From Sphingosinicella sp. BN140058 (GTDB lineage: Bacteria > Pseudomonadota > Alphaproteobacteria > Sphingomonadales > Sphingomonadaceae), in assembly GCF_004135585.1 (NCBI RefSeq), contig NZ_CP035501.1, positions 3,295,501 through 3,359,500 of the forward strand: a DNA stretch of 64,000 nucleotides, given 5' to 3'. The notes beneath the pieces were generated by a model that was given only the letters and a program-made list of their open reading frames with translations, ran no database searches and had not been told where the DNA came from. Within the stretch, counting starts at the first letter, position 1, and each line of letters begins with the position of its first letter. A program made the position numbers and the translations under genes. Shown in pieces: positions 42,175-53,032 of the stretch.

Positions 42175-43473
42175 TCAGAGATCGATGAGGAGGCGCGTCG
42201 GATCCTCGAGCGCTTCCTTCATGCGTACGAGGAAGGTGACTGCCTCGCGGCCGTCGATCAGCCGGTGATCGTAGCTGAGCGCCAGGTACATCATCGGACG
42301 GGCGACGATCTGGCCGTTCCGGACCACCGGGCGTTCCTCGATGCGGTGCATGCCGAGCACGGCCGATTGCGGTGGGTTGATGATCGGTGTCGACAGCAGG
42401 GATCCGAACACCCCGCCGTTCGAAATGGTGAACGTGCCGCCCTGCATGTCGGCCATGGTCAGCGTGCCGTCCTTGGCGCGCTTGCCGAAATCGGCGATCG
42501 TCTTCTCGATCTCGGCAAACCCCATCGCATGGGCGTTGCGGATCACCGGGACGACGAGGCCGTTCGGCGCCGACACGGCGACCGAAACGTCGAGATAGTC
42601 GCGGTAGACGATCTCGTCGCCTTCGATCGAGGCATTGACCGAGGGCACGTCGCGCGCGGCAAGCGCCGCGGCCTTCACGAAGAAGCCCATGAAGCCGAGG
42701 CGGATCGAATGCTTCTTCTCGAACAGATCCTTGTAGCGCGCGCGCGCCTCCATCACCGCCGTCATGTCGACGTCGTTGAAGGTGGTCAGCATCGCCGCGG
42801 TGTTCTGCGCTTCCTTGAGGCGGCGGGCGACCGTCTGGCGGAGACGAGTCATGCGGACCCGTTCCTCGCGCCGCTCGGTGCCGCCGGCGGTCGGGGCAGG
42901 GGCAGGGGCGCTCTGCGACGGTGCCGCCGCAGCATTCTGCGCCTGGGCGGGCGCGCTCTTGGCGGCGGCGAGCACGTCGTCCTTGGTCAGCCGGCCATCC
43001 TTGCCGCTGCCCTTGATCTTCGAGGGATCGAGGCCGAATTCGAGCACCAGCCGGCGCACCGAGGGCGACAGGGTGAGCGGCCCGCCGTCATGCGACTCGT
43101 CCTCGCGCGCGGCGATGTTCTCACCGGGACCGGAGGCAGGGGCGGCGGTGGGAGCCGCGGCCGGAACGGGCGCGGGCGCAGCCGACGCTGCGGCTGCCGG
43201 CGCAGCAGCGGCCGGCGCCGCGGCAGCGCCGCCCGAGCCTGCCTCGATGCGGGCGATCAGCGCACCGACCGCGACTGTGTCGCCCTCGGCGACGACCTGC
43301 TGACCCATCACGCCGTCGACGGGCGAGGGAACTTCGACGGCGACCTTGTCGGTCTCCAGGCTGGCGATCGGCTCGTCGGCCTTCACCGGCTCGCCGGGCT
43401 TCTTCAGCCACTGGCCAAGCGTCGCTTCGGTGATCGATTCTCCGAGCGTCGGGACGGTAACTTCGGTGGCCAT
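42175..43473 (-). CDS. sucB: 2-oxoglutarate dehydrogenase E2, dihydrolipoamide succinyltransferase
   Basis: This 432-residue core subunit has an N-terminal lipoyl domain with the lipoyl-lysine K43 in [10 protein letters not shown] long Ala/Pro linker (about residues 80-130) follows. A peripheral-subunit-binding domain comes next ([20 protein letters not shown]). The catalytic domain ends with [11 protein letters not shown], the active-site His-Asp motif. The start is 12 bases after the sucA stop. Confidence 0.97.
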   Translation of the reverse strand: MATEVTVPTLGESITEATLGQWLKKPGEPVKADEPIASLETDKVAVEVPSPVDGVMGQQVVAEGDTVAVGALIARIEAGSGGAAAAPAAAAPAAAASAAPAPVPAAAPTAAPASGPGENIAAREDESHDGGPLTLSPSVRRLVLEFGLDPSKIKGSGKDGRLTKDDVLAAAKSAPAQAQNAAAAPSQSAPAPAPTAGGTERREERVRMTRLRQTVARRLKEAQNTAAMLTTFNDVDMTAVMEARARYKDLFEKKHSIRLGFMGFFVKAAALAARDVPSVNASIEGDEIVYRDYLDVSVAVSAPNGLVVPVIRNAHAMGFAEIEKTIADFGKRAKDGTLTMADMQGGTFTISNGGVFGSLLSTPIINPPQSAVLGMHRIEERPVVRNGQIVARPMMYLALSYDHRLIDGREAVTFLVRMKEALEDPTRLLIDL

Positions 43474-43485
43474 TCTACTCCCTTT

Positions 43486-46287
43486 TTATCCGGCTTTGCG
43501 CTGCGAGACGGCATCGCCGCCATGACCGAGTGCATCCGCGATCAGCGCCGCCTGCTCGGCGGCGTGGCGCTTGGCGAGACCCGTCGCCGGCGAGGCCGAG
43601 GCGGCGCGTCCCGCGTAACGGGCGCGCTTCGGCTTGACGCCGGCCTCGACCAGGCATTGCTCGATGAACGGCTCGACGAAGGTCCAATAGCCATTGTTCT
43701 TCGGCTCTTCCTGGGCCCAGACCACCTCTTCCAGATTGGTCATCGCCTTGAGGCGCTTGACCAGCGGCTCGGACGGGAAGGGGTAGATCTGCTCGACGCG
43801 GACAATCGACACATTGGTGTCGCCAGCCTTGTCGCGAGCTTCCATCAGCTCGTAGGCGACCTTGCCGGTGCACAGCACCAGCCGCTTGACGTTTTGTTCG
43901 CTCGGCCCATTCGGATCCGAGAGCAGGCGCCGGAAGTGGCTGTCGCCGGTGAAGTCCTCCGCGCTCGACACCGCCAGCTTGTGGCGGAGCAGCGACTTCG
44001 GGCTCATGATGATCAGCGGCTTTCGGAAATCGCGGTGCATCTGCCGGCGCAGGATGTGGAAATAATTGGCCGGCGTGGTGATGTTGGCGAACTGCATATT
44101 ATCTTCGGCGCAGAGCTGCAGATAGCGCTCCGGCCGCGCCGAGCTGTGCTCGGGGCCCTGACCCTCATAGCCGTGGGGAAGCAACATCACGAGGCCGTTG
44201 GCGCGCAGCCACTTGGCCTCGCCGCTGGCGATGAACTGATCGATCATCACCTGGGCGCCGTTGGCGAAATCGCCGAACTGCGCCTCCCAAAGCACCAGAG
44301 TGTGTGGATCCGACAGCGCATAGCCATATTCGAAGCCGAGCACGCCATATTCGGACAGCGGACTGTCGCGAACCTCGAAGCGGCCGGATCCAACCTGGGT
44401 CAGCGGGACATATTTGTGGCCGTCCGTCTGATCGACCCAGACCGAATGGCGGTGGCTGAAGGTGCCGCGGCCGCTGTCCTGGCCGGACAGGCGAACCTGA
44501 TAGCCTTCGCGGACCAGCGTGCCGAAGGCGAGCGCCTCGCCGGTCGCCCAGTCGAAGCCCTGGCCGGTCTCGAACATCTGGCGGCGGCCGTCGATGATCC
44601 GCTGCAGCGTCTTGTGAACGGTCAGACCTTCAGGAACGGTGGTCAGCACCTTGCCGACTTCGGCGACGACGTCCGCCTCGATCCCGGTCTCGGCGTTGCG
44701 GCGCTCCGTCTCGGGGCCTTCCGGTCGACCGATGCCGCTCCAGCGACCTTCGAACCAGTCGGCCTTGTTGGGCAGATAGGATTTCGCCGCCTCGAACTCG
44801 TTCTCAAGCACGCCGGTGAATTCCGCAACCCGGCCCTCCACCCACTTGTCGTCGATCACGCCCTCTGCGACCAGACGGGCGCCGTAGAGCTCCGAGACCG
44901 GCGGGTGCTTGCGGATCTCGGCATACATGAGCGGCTGGGTGAAGCTCGGTTCGTCGCCTTCATTGTGGCCGAACCGGCGATAGCACCACATGTCGATGAC
45001 GATGTCGCGCTTGAACTCCTGGCGGTATTCGATCGCCAGCTTGCAGGCGAAGGTGACCGCCTCCGGATCGTCGCCATTGACGTGCAGGATCGGCGCTTGG
45101 ACCATCTTGGCGACGTCCGACGGGTAGGGCGACGAACGCGCGAATTGCGGCGACGTGGTGAAGCCGACCTGGTTGTTGATGACGAAGTGGATGGTCCCGC
45201 CTGAACCGTAACCGGGGAGGCCCGAGAAAGCGAGGCACTCGGCGACGATGCCCTGGCCGGCGAAGGCGGCATCGCCGTGCAGCAGCACCGGCAGTACCTT
45301 GGTGCCCTCGTTGTCGCCGCGCGCCACCTGGCGGGCGCGCGCCTTGCCGAGCACGACCGGATTGACCGCTTCGAGGTGGCTTGGGTTGGGCAGCAGCGAC
45401 ATGTGGACGCGCACGCCCTCGAACTCGCGGTCGGACGAGGTGCCGAGATGATATTTGACGTCGCCCGATCCACCGACGTCGGCCGGATTGGACGCACCGC
45501 CGGCAAACTCGCTGAAGATGGCGCGATAAGGTTTGCCCATCACGTTCGAGAGGACGTTGAGGCGGCCGCGATGGGCCATGCCGACGACGATCTCCTCGAC
45601 GCCGCGCTGGCCGCCATATTTGATCACCGCCTCGAGCGCCGGGATCATCGATTCGCCGCCATCGAGGCCGAAACGCTTGGTGCCGACATATTTCTTGGCG
45701 AGGAAGCGTTCCCACTGCTCGCCTTCGATCACCTTGGTGAGGATCGCCTGCTTGCCTTCCGGCGTGAAGCGGATCTCGGCGTCGCGGCCTTCCATCCGAT
45801 CCTGAAGGAAGCGGCGTTCCTCCAGATCGTTGATGTGCATGTATTCCAAGCCGATCTTGCCGCAATAATTGGCGCGCAGGACATCGACCAGCTCGCGCAC
45901 CGTGGCCCATTCGAGACCCAGGACGCCGCCGACGAAGACCTTGCGATCGAGTGCGGCGCCGGTGAAGCCGTGGAACTCCGGGGTGAGATCGGCGGGAAGA
46001 TCACGCTGCGCGAGGCCCAGCGGATCGAGATCGGAGGCGAGGTGGCCCCGTACCCGGTAGGTGCGGATGAGCGTCATCGCCTGGATCGAGTCGCGCGCCG
46101 CCTGCTCGACCTCGGCATCGGATTTTCCGGCGGCGACAGCGGCGGCTTTCGCCTTCGATGCGACCTTCTCGATCGTCATCAAGGTTGGATCGAGCCCGGC
46201 ATTGACCGGATCGAGATCCGTGACCGGCCAATTGTCGCGCGCCCAGCTGGGGCCTTGTTCCCGTTCGCCGCCGCCGAAATTATCCAC
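43486..46287 (-). CDS. sucA: 2-oxoglutarate dehydrogenase E1 component
   Basis: This 933-residue thiamine-diphosphate enzyme decarboxylates 2-oxoglutarate. Typical segments are YRVRGHLASDLDPLG, GMAHRGRLNVLSNVMGKPY, HGDAAFAGQGIVAECL, the TPP-binding GDDPEAVTFACKLAIEYRQ, and the late HRHSVWVDQTDGHKYVPL and LLPHGYEGQGPEHSSARPER. The length is normal. It forms a complex with SucB and Lpd encoded just downstream. Confidence 0.98.
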   Translation of the reverse strand: MDNFGGGEREQGPSWARDNWPVTDLDPVNAGLDPTLMTIEKVASKAKAAAVAAGKSDAEVEQAARDSIQAMTLIRTYRVRGHLASDLDPLGLAQRDLPADLTPEFHGFTGAALDRKVFVGGVLGLEWATVRELVDVLRANYCGKIGLEYMHINDLEERRFLQDRMEGRDAEIRFTPEGKQAILTKVIEGEQWERFLAKKYVGTKRFGLDGGESMIPALEAVIKYGGQRGVEEIVVGMAHRGRLNVLSNVMGKPYRAIFSEFAGGASNPADVGGSGDVKYHLGTSSDREFEGVRVHMSLLPNPSHLEAVNPVVLGKARARQVARGDNEGTKVLPVLLHGDAAFAGQGIVAECLAFSGLPGYGSGGTIHFVINNQVGFTTSPQFARSSPYPSDVAKMVQAPILHVNGDDPEAVTFACKLAIEYRQEFKRDIVIDMWCYRRFGHNEGDEPSFTQPLMYAEIRKHPPVSELYGARLVAEGVIDDKWVEGRVAEFTGVLENEFEAAKSYLPNKADWFEGRWSGIGRPEGPETERRNAETGIEADVVAEVGKVLTTVPEGLTVHKTLQRIIDGRRQMFETGQGFDWATGEALAFGTLVREGYQVRLSGQDSGRGTFSHRHSVWVDQTDGHKYVPLTQVGSGRFEVRDSPLSEYGVLGFEYGYALSDPHTLVLWEAQFGDFANGAQVMIDQFIASGEAKWLRANGLVMLLPHGYEGQGPEHSSARPERYLQLCAEDNMQFANITTPANYFHILRRQMHRDFRKPLIIMSPKSLLRHKLAVSSAEDFTGDSHFRRLLSDPNGPSEQNVKRLVLCTGKVAYELMEARDKAGDTNVSIVRVEQIYPFPSEPLVKRLKAMTNLEEVVWAQEEPKNNGYWTFVEPFIEQCLVEAGVKPKRARYAGRAASASPATGLAKRHAAEQAALIADALGHGGDAVSQRKAG

Positions 46288-46348
46288 GATTACCGCCTTC
46301 TTGAGAATGTCTCTTGGGGAACGCCCGTGCGCCCCGCTCTATCCCTCT

Positions 46349-47233
46349 TTAGACGCCAAGCAGCCCAACGAGGGTCTTTCCGAGCTCAGATGGGCTCGGC
46401 GAGACGCGAATTCCAGCCTCTTCCATGGCCGCGATCTTGTCCTCGGCGCCGCCCTTGCCGCCGGAAACGATCGCGCCGGCATGACCCATGCGGCGTCCCG
46501 GAGGGGCGGTGCGGCCGGCGATGAAGCCCACGGTCGGCTTGGAGCGGCCGCGCTTTGCCTCGTCCTTGAGGAATTGTGCCGCTTCCTCTTCGGCCGAGCC
46601 GCCGATCTCGCCGATCATGATGATCGACTGGGTCGCCTCGTCGGCAAGGAACAGCTCGAGTACGTCGATGAAATTGGTGCCGTTGACCGGATCGCCGCCG
46701 ATTCCGACTGCGGTGGTCTGGCCGAGGCCGGCGTTCGACGTCTGGAAGACCGCCTCGTAGGTGAGGGTGCCGGAGCGGCTGACGACGCCGACCGAGCCCT
46801 TCTTGAAGATGTTGCCCGGCATGATGCCGATCTTGCACTCTCCCGGCGTCAGCACGCCCGGGCAGTTCGGGCCGATAAGCCGCGATGCTGAGCCGTCGAG
46901 GGCGCGCTTGACGCGGACCATGTCGAGCACCGGAATGCCTTCGGTGATGCAGACGATCAGCGGGATTTCGGCGTCGATCGCCTCCAGGATCGCGTCGGCG
47001 GCGCCTGCGGGCGGCACGTAGATCACGCTGGCGTCGGCACCGGTCTTCTCGCGCGCTTCGAGCACGGTGTCGAAGACGGGCAGGCCGAGATGGGTCTGGC
47101 CGCCCTTGCCGGGCGAGGTGCCGCCGACGACCTTGGTGCCGTAGGCGATCGCCTGTTCGGTGTGGAAGGTCCCCTGCTTGCCGGTGAAGCCCTGGGTGAT
47201 GACCTTGGTATCAGCGTTGACGAGAATGGACAT
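46349..47233 (-). CDS. sucD: Succinyl-CoA synthetase alpha subunit SucD
   Basis: This 294-residue subunit binds CoA ([24 protein letters not shown]) and carries the phospho-histidine in [16 protein letters not shown]. It makes succinyl-CoA/succinate interconversion coupled to nucleotide phosphorylation with the beta subunit SucC. sucC, which normally precedes sucD, is absent here: the upstream gene is mdh after a 139-base gap with no open frame for SucC. It lies 61 bases before sucA. Confidence 0.97.
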   Translation of the reverse strand: MSILVNADTKVITQGFTGKQGTFHTEQAIAYGTKVVGGTSPGKGGQTHLGLPVFDTVLEAREKTGADASVIYVPPAGAADAILEAIDAEIPLIVCITEGIPVLDMVRVKRALDGSASRLIGPNCPGVLTPGECKIGIMPGNIFKKGSVGVVSRSGTLTYEAVFQTSNAGLGQTTAVGIGGDPVNGTNFIDVLELFLADEATQSIIMIGEIGGSAEEEAAQFLKDEAKRGRSKPTVGFIAGRTAPPGRRMGHAGAIVSGGKGGAEDKIAAMEEAGIRVSPSPSELGKTLVGLLGV

Positions 47234-47372
47234 TAGTGTGCGGCTCCAACGAAGTCGGCCTTGAGAGAAATCGCGCCGTCCGGCGCGGGGACCGTCCCCA
47301 ATGCCGAAGCAGCCGGGCGGGGTGACTCCGTGGAGCCCCGACCGGCTGCGACAGGCATGAGGGCAGAAAGGA

Positions 47373-48356
<984 letters not shown>

Positions 48357-48580
48357 TCAAAAGTCGGGATCCGGCTGCAGATCGCAGCCGCAAATGTGGC
48401 GCCCGCTTAGACCCGTGACGCGCGAGGGGCAACCGCCTCGCTGGGGAAAAATTGGATCCTCGGGATTCCCCCGGGAGACGCGGCGAACCCGAAATTCCGA
48501 CGCGCTTCGGCGACGGGATCGACAGCATGGATCGGCTGACGTAGCTTCGTGCATTCTATTGGGTGCCGGGGGGACGTCCG

Positions 48581-49342
48581 ATGTCAAACAGCCTTTTGTC
48601 CAATGCCGCTGCTGCCGTGCCGACTGGCGGTGACGGCGAGATGATCGCGGTCGCAACCGTGGTCGCCCTCATCCTCGTCGGCGGCCTGGTCGGGGGCTAT
48701 GCGGCCTTCCTTGCCGAGGATCGCAAATCGTCGGAGCTTGGAGACTATGGCGGGCCGCGCAAATCGCGCTTCCTCGTGCTCGGGTTGGTCGCCTCCGCCT
48801 GCGTCCCCTTGTTCCTCAGCCTGGTTCGCAGCGACATCCTGGGCGTGATCTTCACCAACGCACGTGGCGAACGGCTCGAATCCTATCTCGTCTTCGTCGG
48901 GCTGTGCCTGATCGCCGCATTCTCCGCCCGTGCCTTCATCGGCTCGATCTCGCAGCGCATCCTTCAGCAGGTGGAGCAGGCCGGCGCACAGGCAGAGCAG
49001 GCAGCGCGAAAGGCCGAGGAGGCGCAGGAGACCGCCTTGGAAGTGGCCGACGAGCGCTCCGCTGAGCCTGCGCCGGCGCGCGAGCTGCCCGAGAGCGGGA
49101 TCGTTTTCGAGAATGCGCCGGCCTTGGACGAGACCGAGCAACGCGCCTTGGAAGCGCTTACCAAGATGACGTTCCGCACCGCGACCGGGATCGCCGCCGA
49201 CGTCGGCGTGCCGCGCAACCGGATCGGCGAGATTCTGGACACGATGGCGGCGAAAGGGCTAGTCGCCCCGACCCAGTCGCCGACCACCAAAGGCATGCGG
49301 TGGAAGATCACGGCGCGCGGGATTGGCGCGCTTCCACGTTAG
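48581..49342 (+). CDS. Membrane protein with C-terminal winged-helix-like domain
   Basis: This 253-residue protein has three hydrophobic N-terminal segments (MIAVATVVALILVGGLVGGY, FLVLGLVASACVPLFLSLV, YLVFVGLCLIAAFSARAF). A coiled coil follows (ILQQVEQAGAQAEQAARKAEEAQE). The soluble tail reads like a MarR-type winged helix (LDETEQRALEALTKMTFRT, ATGIAADVGVPRNRIGEIL, MAAKGLVAPTQSP). It may belong to the bacterial 'YEATS-associated' membrane protein group, but I cannot confirm that. GGGGGGA precedes ATG 48581. Its stop overlaps the convergent zapE stop by four bases. Function unknown; a membrane-bound sensor or regulator is one possibility. Confidence 0.82.
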   Translation: MSNSLLSNAAAAVPTGGDGEMIAVATVVALILVGGLVGGYAAFLAEDRKSSELGDYGGPRKSRFLVLGLVASACVPLFLSLVRSDILGVIFTNARGERLESYLVFVGLCLIAAFSARAFIGSISQRILQQVEQAGAQAEQAARKAEEAQETALEVADERSAEPAPARELPESGIVFENAPALDETEQRALEALTKMTFRTATGIAADVGVPRNRIGEILDTMAAKGLVAPTQSPTTKGMRWKITARGIGALPR

Positions 49343-50448
49343 CTTTCGCCGTGGCCGGCGGCGAGATAGTCCTCGCTCTGCATCTCCTCGAGACGGGAGG
49401 CGGTCCGTTCGAATTCGAACGCCCCGTCGCCGGCGACGTACAGATCGGCCGGGGCTGCGTCGGCGGCGGCGAGCAGCTTCACCTTATGCTCGTAGAGCGC
49501 GTCGATCAGCGTGACGAATCGTGCCGCTTCGTTTCGGTTCTCGGGACCCATCCTGGGAATGCCGACGACAATCACGGTGTGGAAGCGGCGGGCGATGGCG
49601 AGATAGTCGGCGGCACCGCGCGGTTCGCCGCACAGCCGCTTGAACGAGAAGACGGCAACGCCCTTCAGGCATTTGGGAACGTGCAGGCTGCGGCCGCCGC
49701 CGAGCGCCAGATCGGTCGAAGGAACATGCTCCCGGTCTTCGGGCGGATAATCGGTCATGCGGAAGAAGGCGGCGCTGAGCGCTTCGGTCGCTTCCTTGCC
49801 GTTGGGCACGTACCAGGTCGGGAAGCCGCCGAGCCGCTGGCGTCGATAGTCGGTGGGGCCGTTCAGCGAAACCACGTCGAGATCACGCTCGAGCAGATCG
49901 ATGAAGGGCAGGAACAGTTCGCGATTGAGCCCGCCGAGATAGAGGTCGCGCGGTGGCCGGTTCGAAGTGGTGATCACCGTCACCCCCGCGGCGAGCAGTT
50001 GGGAGAACAGCCGCGACAGGATCATCGCATCGGCGCTGTTGTTGATCACCATCTCGTCGAAGGCGAGCAAGCGCGCTTCCTCGGCGATCGCCTGGGCGAC
50101 CGGTGGGATCGGATCCCCTTCCTCCCGCTGCCGCGCTTCCCGCAGCCGCTCGTGCACCTCGAGCATGAATTCGTGGAAGTGGACCCGGCGCTTGCGCCGA
50201 ACATCGATCGAGTCGAATGCGAGATCCATCAGCATCGATTTGCCGCGGCCGACACCGCCCCACAGGTAGACGCCGCGCGGCGCGGCCGGTCCCTTGCCGG
50301 CGAGGCGGGCGAACAGGCCGACCTTCGGTCGTCGCGAGAGTTCGCGCGCGACCCGGTCGAGGGTGGCGGCTGCGGTGCGCTGATCGCGATCCTCGCGAAG
50401 CTCGCCGGCGGCTATCAGCGCCTGATAGGCGGCAAGGACGCCGCTCAT
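49339..50448 (-). CDS. zapE: Cell division protein ZapE (AFG1-like ATPase)
   Basis: This is a 369-residue AFG1/LACE1-type P-loop ATPase. Walker A is GGVGRGKSMLMDLAFD, followed by KRRVHFHEFMLEVHERL. Walker B is RLLAFDEMVINNSADAMIL, and VITTSNRPPRDLYLGGLNRELFLPFI is diagnostic. ZapE acts at the constricting Z-ring in E. coli. ATG 50448 overlaps the thioesterase stop by ATGA; the longer frame to 50610 is only the opposite reading of that gene. Confidence 0.95.
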   Translation of the reverse strand: MSGVLAAYQALIAAGELREDRDQRTAAATLDRVARELSRRPKVGLFARLAGKGPAAPRGVYLWGGVGRGKSMLMDLAFDSIDVRRKRRVHFHEFMLEVHERLREARQREEGDPIPPVAQAIAEEARLLAFDEMVINNSADAMILSRLFSQLLAAGVTVITTSNRPPRDLYLGGLNRELFLPFIDLLERDLDVVSLNGPTDYRRQRLGGFPTWYVPNGKEATEALSAAFFRMTDYPPEDREHVPSTDLALGGGRSLHVPKCLKGVAVFSFKRLCGEPRGAADYLAIARRFHTVIVVGIPRMGPENRNEAARFVTLIDALYEHKVKLLAAADAAPADLYVAGDGAFEFERTASRLEEMQSEDYLAAGHGES

Positions 50449-50891
50449 GCCTTGGCCTTGCGCAAGGTGCCCGAAAAGGCGGCGACGATGCCGCCTTCCT
50501 GCACGACGAGGCCCCGGAGAAAAACCAGCCGGCCGGTTTCGCGCAGCACCTCGATCTCGGCGTCGAGCGGCACGCCGAGGCGACCGGGGGCGAGGAACCG
50601 GGTTTCGCAATCGAGCGTCACCGCATAGGCGACGTCAGCGCCGGCGAGCGCGCCGCCGGCGAAGAAGGCCATGTCGATGAAGGTCATCACCGCGCCGCCG
50701 TGCATCACGTTCGAAAGGTTGCTCTGCGCATGCTGCGGAAACATCCGGACCCGGGCACGGCCGGGGCCATCGGCGCGCACCAGCAGCTTGCCGATCGCCT
50801 CGGCGAACCGCCCGTCCTCGGGCACGTCCCACGTGTGCCAGCCGGGATGATCCGGATCGGGCGCATGGCGGATGAGCGGGTGGATGGGCAT
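50445..50891 (-). CDS. PaaI-type hotdog thioesterase
   Basis: This 148-residue single hotdog-fold protein carries the motif SNVMHGGAVMTFIDMAFFAGG (HGG-x6-D variant of the PaaI/YdiI family), where an acidic residue activates water. It likely hydrolyses an acyl-CoA; the substrate is unknown. ATG 50891 is chosen; GTG at 50900 would add three residues. It overlaps zapE, with which it is co-transcribed. Confidence 0.9.
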   Translation of the reverse strand: MPIHPLIRHAPDPDHPGWHTWDVPEDGRFAEAIGKLLVRADGPGRARVRMFPQHAQSNLSNVMHGGAVMTFIDMAFFAGGALAGADVAYAVTLDCETRFLAPGRLGVPLDAEIEVLRETGRLVFLRGLVVQEGGIVAAFSGTLRKAKA

Positions 50892-50905
50892 TGGTTTCAC
50901 TCGTC

Positions 50906-51056
50906 AACATCCCCCTCCCTGGAAGGGAGGGGCGAGGGGTGAGTAGCGGTGAGGCAGCTCGATGCTGCCGAAGCGCTGAGTGGCGCCCTAGCGGGCATCG
51001 AGCCCGCTCGGACGCGACCCACCCCCATACCCTTCCCTGAAAGGGAGGGGAGCTTA
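50906..51056. repeat. Intergenic inverted repeat (CCCTCCCTGGAAGGGAGGGG type)
   Basis: Arms CCCCTCCCTGGAAGGGAGGGG-CGAGGGGTGAGT and ACCCACCCCCATACCCTTCCC-TGAAAGGGAGGGGA bracket a 60-base centre with its own dyads (GCAGCTCGATGCTGC; GCGGGCATCGAGCCCGC). It is the same family as 27005-27150. It separates sdhB from the thioesterase gene. Confidence 0.78.
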
Positions 51057-51066
51057 TTCCGGAAAA

Positions 51067-51852
51067 CTACACCGCGCGTTCGACGAGCATCTTCTTGGTT
51101 TCGGCGATCGCCTTGGCCGGGTTAAGCCCTTTCGGGCAGACGTTGGCGCAGTTCATGATCGTGTGGCAGCGGTAGAGGCGGAACGGATCCTCGAGTTCGT
51201 CGAGCCGCTCCCCGGTCATCTCGTCGCGACTGTCGGCGAGCCAGCGGAAGGCCTGAAGCAGGATGGCAGGGCCGAGGAAGCGATCCGAATTCCACCAATA
51301 ACTCGGGCAGGACGAGGAGCAGCAGGCGCACAGGATGCATTCGTAGAGGCCGTCGAGCTTGGCGCGATCCTCCGGCGATTGCAGGCGCTCCTTGCCGGAC
51401 GGATCGGGCGTCTTGGTCTTCAACCACGGCTCGATCGAGGCATATTGCGCGAAGAAGTGGGTGAAATCGGGGACGAGATCCTTGACCACGTCCATGTGGG
51501 GCAGCGGCGTGATCCGGACCTCGCCCTTGTAATCCTCGATCGCCGTTGTGCAGGCGAGGCCGTTGCGGCCGTTCATGTTCATCGAGCAGGAACCGCAAAT
51601 GCCTTCGCGGCACGAGCGGCGGAAGGTCAGGGTCGGGTCGACCTCGTTCTTGATCTTGAGCAGGGCATCGAGCACCATCGGGCCGGTTTCGTCGAGATCG
51701 AGCTCGAACGTGTCGTAGCGCGGATTCTCGCCCGTCTCCGGATCGTAGCGGTAGATCTTGAACTTCTTGATGCGCTTGGCGCCGACGGGCGCGGCGTGGT
51801 TCTTGCCCCGCGACGAGATCCGGCTGTTCTTGGGAAGGGCGAATTCGGCCAT
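51067..51852 (-). CDS. sdhB: Succinate dehydrogenase iron-sulfur subunit SdhB
   Basis: This is the 261-residue electron-transfer subunit of complex II. The [2Fe-2S] cysteines lie in [21 protein letters not shown]. The second-domain clusters are in [16 protein letters not shown] and [17 protein letters not shown]. All cluster ligands are present. ATG 51852 starts [12 protein letters not shown]; the long open frame upstream is the antisense of the next gene. It is encoded about 24 kb from sdhCDA on the opposite strand, between a repeat and an ATP-grasp gene. Confidence 0.97.
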   Translation of the reverse strand: MAEFALPKNSRISSRGKNHAAPVGAKRIKKFKIYRYDPETGENPRYDTFELDLDETGPMVLDALLKIKNEVDPTLTFRRSCREGICGSCSMNMNGRNGLACTTAIEDYKGEVRITPLPHMDVVKDLVPDFTHFFAQYASIEPWLKTKTPDPSGKERLQSPEDRAKLDGLYECILCACCSSSCPSYWWNSDRFLGPAILLQAFRWLADSRDEMTGERLDELEDPFRLYRCHTIMNCANVCPKGLNPAKAIAETKKMLVERAV

Positions 51853-51905
51853 GTCTGTCGATCCTTGATGCTCGCGGGGGGCGATAGCCAATCCGGCGCG
51901 CCGGC

Positions 51906-52916
51906 TCAACGCTCCAGGAGATGATGACGACGCAGGCTTTCGTACAGGATGGTCTCGATCAGTTGCGATTGGCTGAGGCCGGCGAGGGCAGCCGATCGGC
52001 CGTAGACCTTCTGCGACCACAGATTCGCCTGAAGGTTGACCTCCAGAAAGCGGACGACGCCGCGCTCGCGATCGAGCCGGAATTCGAATCGGCCATAATC
52101 GAATGGGCGGAATTCCTCCGCAATCGCACGGACATACGCGGTGATGATCGGGACCCATTCCGAATCGTCGAACGGCACCAGCCGATATTTTTGCGCGCGG
52201 TCGACGAGATCCCTTTTCTCGTAATAGGTGCGAAGGTGGGTCGGATCCGCCTGTTCGAACAGCATCATCGGCATGATCACGGGCTCGCCGTCGACGGTGA
52301 TCACCGGCACTTCGACGTCGCTGCCGTCGAGGAACGGCTCGACGATGGCATCGTGACCTTCGCCGTGGATGCGGGCGACGGCCGCTGCGGCGCCGGACCA
52401 ATCGTGCGCGTCCTGCACGCCCCAGCTCGCCGACGAGGCATTGGGTTTGACCACCAGCCGGCTGCCGTCGGGGCAGCGCGCCGGATCGACGGGGGCACCG
52501 CGCCGGTAGATCGCCCAGGCCGCGGTCGGCACCCCGCGCGCTCGCACCGCCAACTTGGTCAGGTGTTTGTCGTCGGCCAAGCCGCGCAGGATCGGCGATG
52601 CGCCGAGGAAAGGGAGGCCGGCGCGGGTGCACAGCAACGGCAGCATCATTTCGCTGTTGAGGAAGCCGCCCCGGTTGAGCAGCGGAAAGACGAAATCGAC
52701 ATCGGGCCGGTCGAACAGAGCATCGTAGCGATCGGCGAGACTGAGGTTGAGACCGAGCCCGGTCAAAATTTCGCGCGTTTCCAGATGATAGAGAGCGTGA
52801 TTGCCGTCGTCGGGGTGCAGTCCGCCGTCCCAGAGCGCATGCTTGGCGATGAACAGGATGCGCAGCCGCTCCTTCGCCTCCTGCGGAATGGCACGGGGTT
52901 CGATCGGCTGGGGCAC
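51906..52916 (-). CDS. Divergent D-Ala-D-Ala ligase-like ATP-grasp protein
   Basis: This roughly 336-residue ATP-grasp enzyme resembles Ddl. The N-terminal Rossmann part is [20 protein letters not shown] and [12 protein letters not shown]. An [23 protein letters not shown] segment (substrate/helix region) follows, then the ATP lobe [13 protein letters not shown] and the metal-binding end [15 protein letters not shown]. It differs from housekeeping Ddl, whose typical phosphate loop and PGxT end motif are not evident, so it may ligate other amino acids. No ATG fits. The open frame runs to 53108, through the start of the divergent dsbD-like gene; GTG 52916, placed just before the first strand, is the best guess. 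The start is uncertain. Confidence 0.75.
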   Translation of the reverse strand: MPQPIEPRAIPQEAKERLRILFIAKHALWDGGLHPDDGNHALYHLETREILTGLGLNLSLADRYDALFDRPDVDFVFPLLNRGGFLNSEMMLPLLCTRAGLPFLGASPILRGLADDKHLTKLAVRARGVPTAAWAIYRRGAPVDPARCPDGSRLVVKPNASSASWGVQDAHDWSGAAAAVARIHGEGHDAIVEPFLDGSDVEVPVITVDGEPVIMPMMLFEQADPTHLRTYYEKRDLVDRAQKYRLVPFDDSEWVPIITAYVRAIAEEFRPFDYGRFEFRLDRERGVVRFLEVNLQANLWSQKVYGRSAALAGLSQSQLIETILYESLRRHHLLER

Positions 52917-53032
52917 AAGCAGAGCACCTTTGGCAAGGAAGCCGTTGTGGGGCGACGGCTCATAGGCCGAGCGTGCGGCGACGCCAAGCGGATCGGGGGA
53001 GCGACGTTCGCAGAGGCTGCTATAGCGCCCGC

